DNA from: Achromobacter sp. | GTDB lineage: Bacteria; Pseudomonadota; Gammaproteobacteria; Burkholderiales; Burkholderiaceae_B | DNA: 5,606 nt | Assembly (NCBI GenBank): GCA_003454835.1 | Contig: DMTA01000166.1 | Location: 1 to 5,606, forward strand | Direction of reading: 5' to 3' | In this document: positions 5,430-5,606 of the stretch, piece by piece | Position numbering within the stretch: the stretch's first letter is position 1 | How the letters are laid out: every line of letters begins with the position of its first letter | The notes under the pieces: model-generated | What the model saw: the letters and a program-made list of their open reading frames with translations, nothing else | The model's database searches: none | What the model was told of the DNA's origin: nothing | Made by a program: the position numbers and the translations under genes

Positions 5430-5606
5430 ATGGATCTTCGAAAACTCAAAACCCTGATCGACCTGGTGGCTGAATCGGGCATCGCCGAGCTGGAAATCAC
5501 CGAAGGCGAAGGCAAGGTCAGAATCGTCAAGTTCTCGCAGACGCTGCAGCCGGTGGCTTACCACCAGCCCGAAGCCGGCGTGCCCGCCGCGCCCGTTGCC
5601 GCCGCC
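5430..5606 (+). CDS. accB: Biotin carboxyl carrier protein of acetyl-CoA carboxylase, N-terminal part
   Basis: The first 59 codons of a gene cut by the right window edge. AccB carries the biotin that is carboxylated by biotin carboxylase (AccC) and passed to the AccAD carboxyltransferase, the first committed step of fatty-acid synthesis. The visible part is the typical AccB N-terminus: [27 protein letters not shown] helix (1-23), then [11 protein letters not shown] (25-35), then the start of the Ala/Pro-rich flexible linker (VPAAPVAAA, 51-59). The biotinyl domain with its biotinylated lysine (usual motif EAMKM) lies beyond the window and was not seen. The start is supported by GGGAAG eight bases upstream. 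The gene follows aroQ on the same strand, and accC is expected next but is not visible. The identification is strong despite truncation. Confidence 0.95.
   Translation, partial: MDLRKLKTLIDLVAESGIAELEITEGEGKVRIVKFSQTLQPVAYHQPEAGVPAAPVAAA

Noticed and set aside
1..5606. Search for mobile elements, CRISPR repeats, tRNA or toxin-antitoxin/defence genes
   Set aside because: No transposase or integrase motifs, no regularly spaced repeats, no cloverleaf-like segment and no defence-type domains; every long stretch is explained by conserved housekeeping genes.

Overview
The window is high-GC chromosomal DNA with housekeeping genes. It most likely comes from a betaproteobacterium of the Alcaligenaceae (Bordetella/Achromobacter type). 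That placement is an inference from the GC-rich codon use, the look of the proteins and the gene order mpl / tlpA-like / aroQ / accB; it was not confirmed by a database search. I see no mobile element, phage gene, CRISPR array, tRNA or rRNA.

Layout. Positions 1-124 hold no convincing gene. From 125 to 4187 three genes read leftward on the minus strand. Transcription would meet first mpl (murein-peptide ligase), then a small YqiA-type alpha/beta-hydrolase, then an RNB-domain exoribonuclease of the RNase II/R superfamily. The gaps are 124 and 75 bases and I see no strong terminator, so they may be co-transcribed, though the mpl-esterase gap is full of GC-rich inverted repeats. A 97-base divergent spacer (4188-4284) separates mpl from the rightward block: a membrane-anchored TlpA/ResA-like thioredoxin-fold protein, aroQ (type II 3-dehydroquinate dehydratase) and the first 59 codons of accB (biotin carboxyl carrier protein of acetyl-CoA carboxylase).

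How they work together. Mpl recycles murein tripeptide into the UDP-MurNAc-peptide pool, AroQ makes 3-dehydroshikimate for aromatic amino acids, and AccB feeds fatty-acid synthesis. The TlpA-like protein is probably an extracytoplasmic thiol-disulfide reductase, and the RNB protein probably degrades RNA. These share basic metabolism and envelope upkeep but do not form a single pathway. The aroQ-accB neighbourhood is a common proteobacterial arrangement.

Nothing here looks like an undescribed system. The items most worth a second look are a 63-codon tail of the RNB gene with no C-ending codon, a 7-3-7 inverted repeat with nearby ATTGGC copies upstream of aroQ, and the hairpin-rich spacer after mpl.
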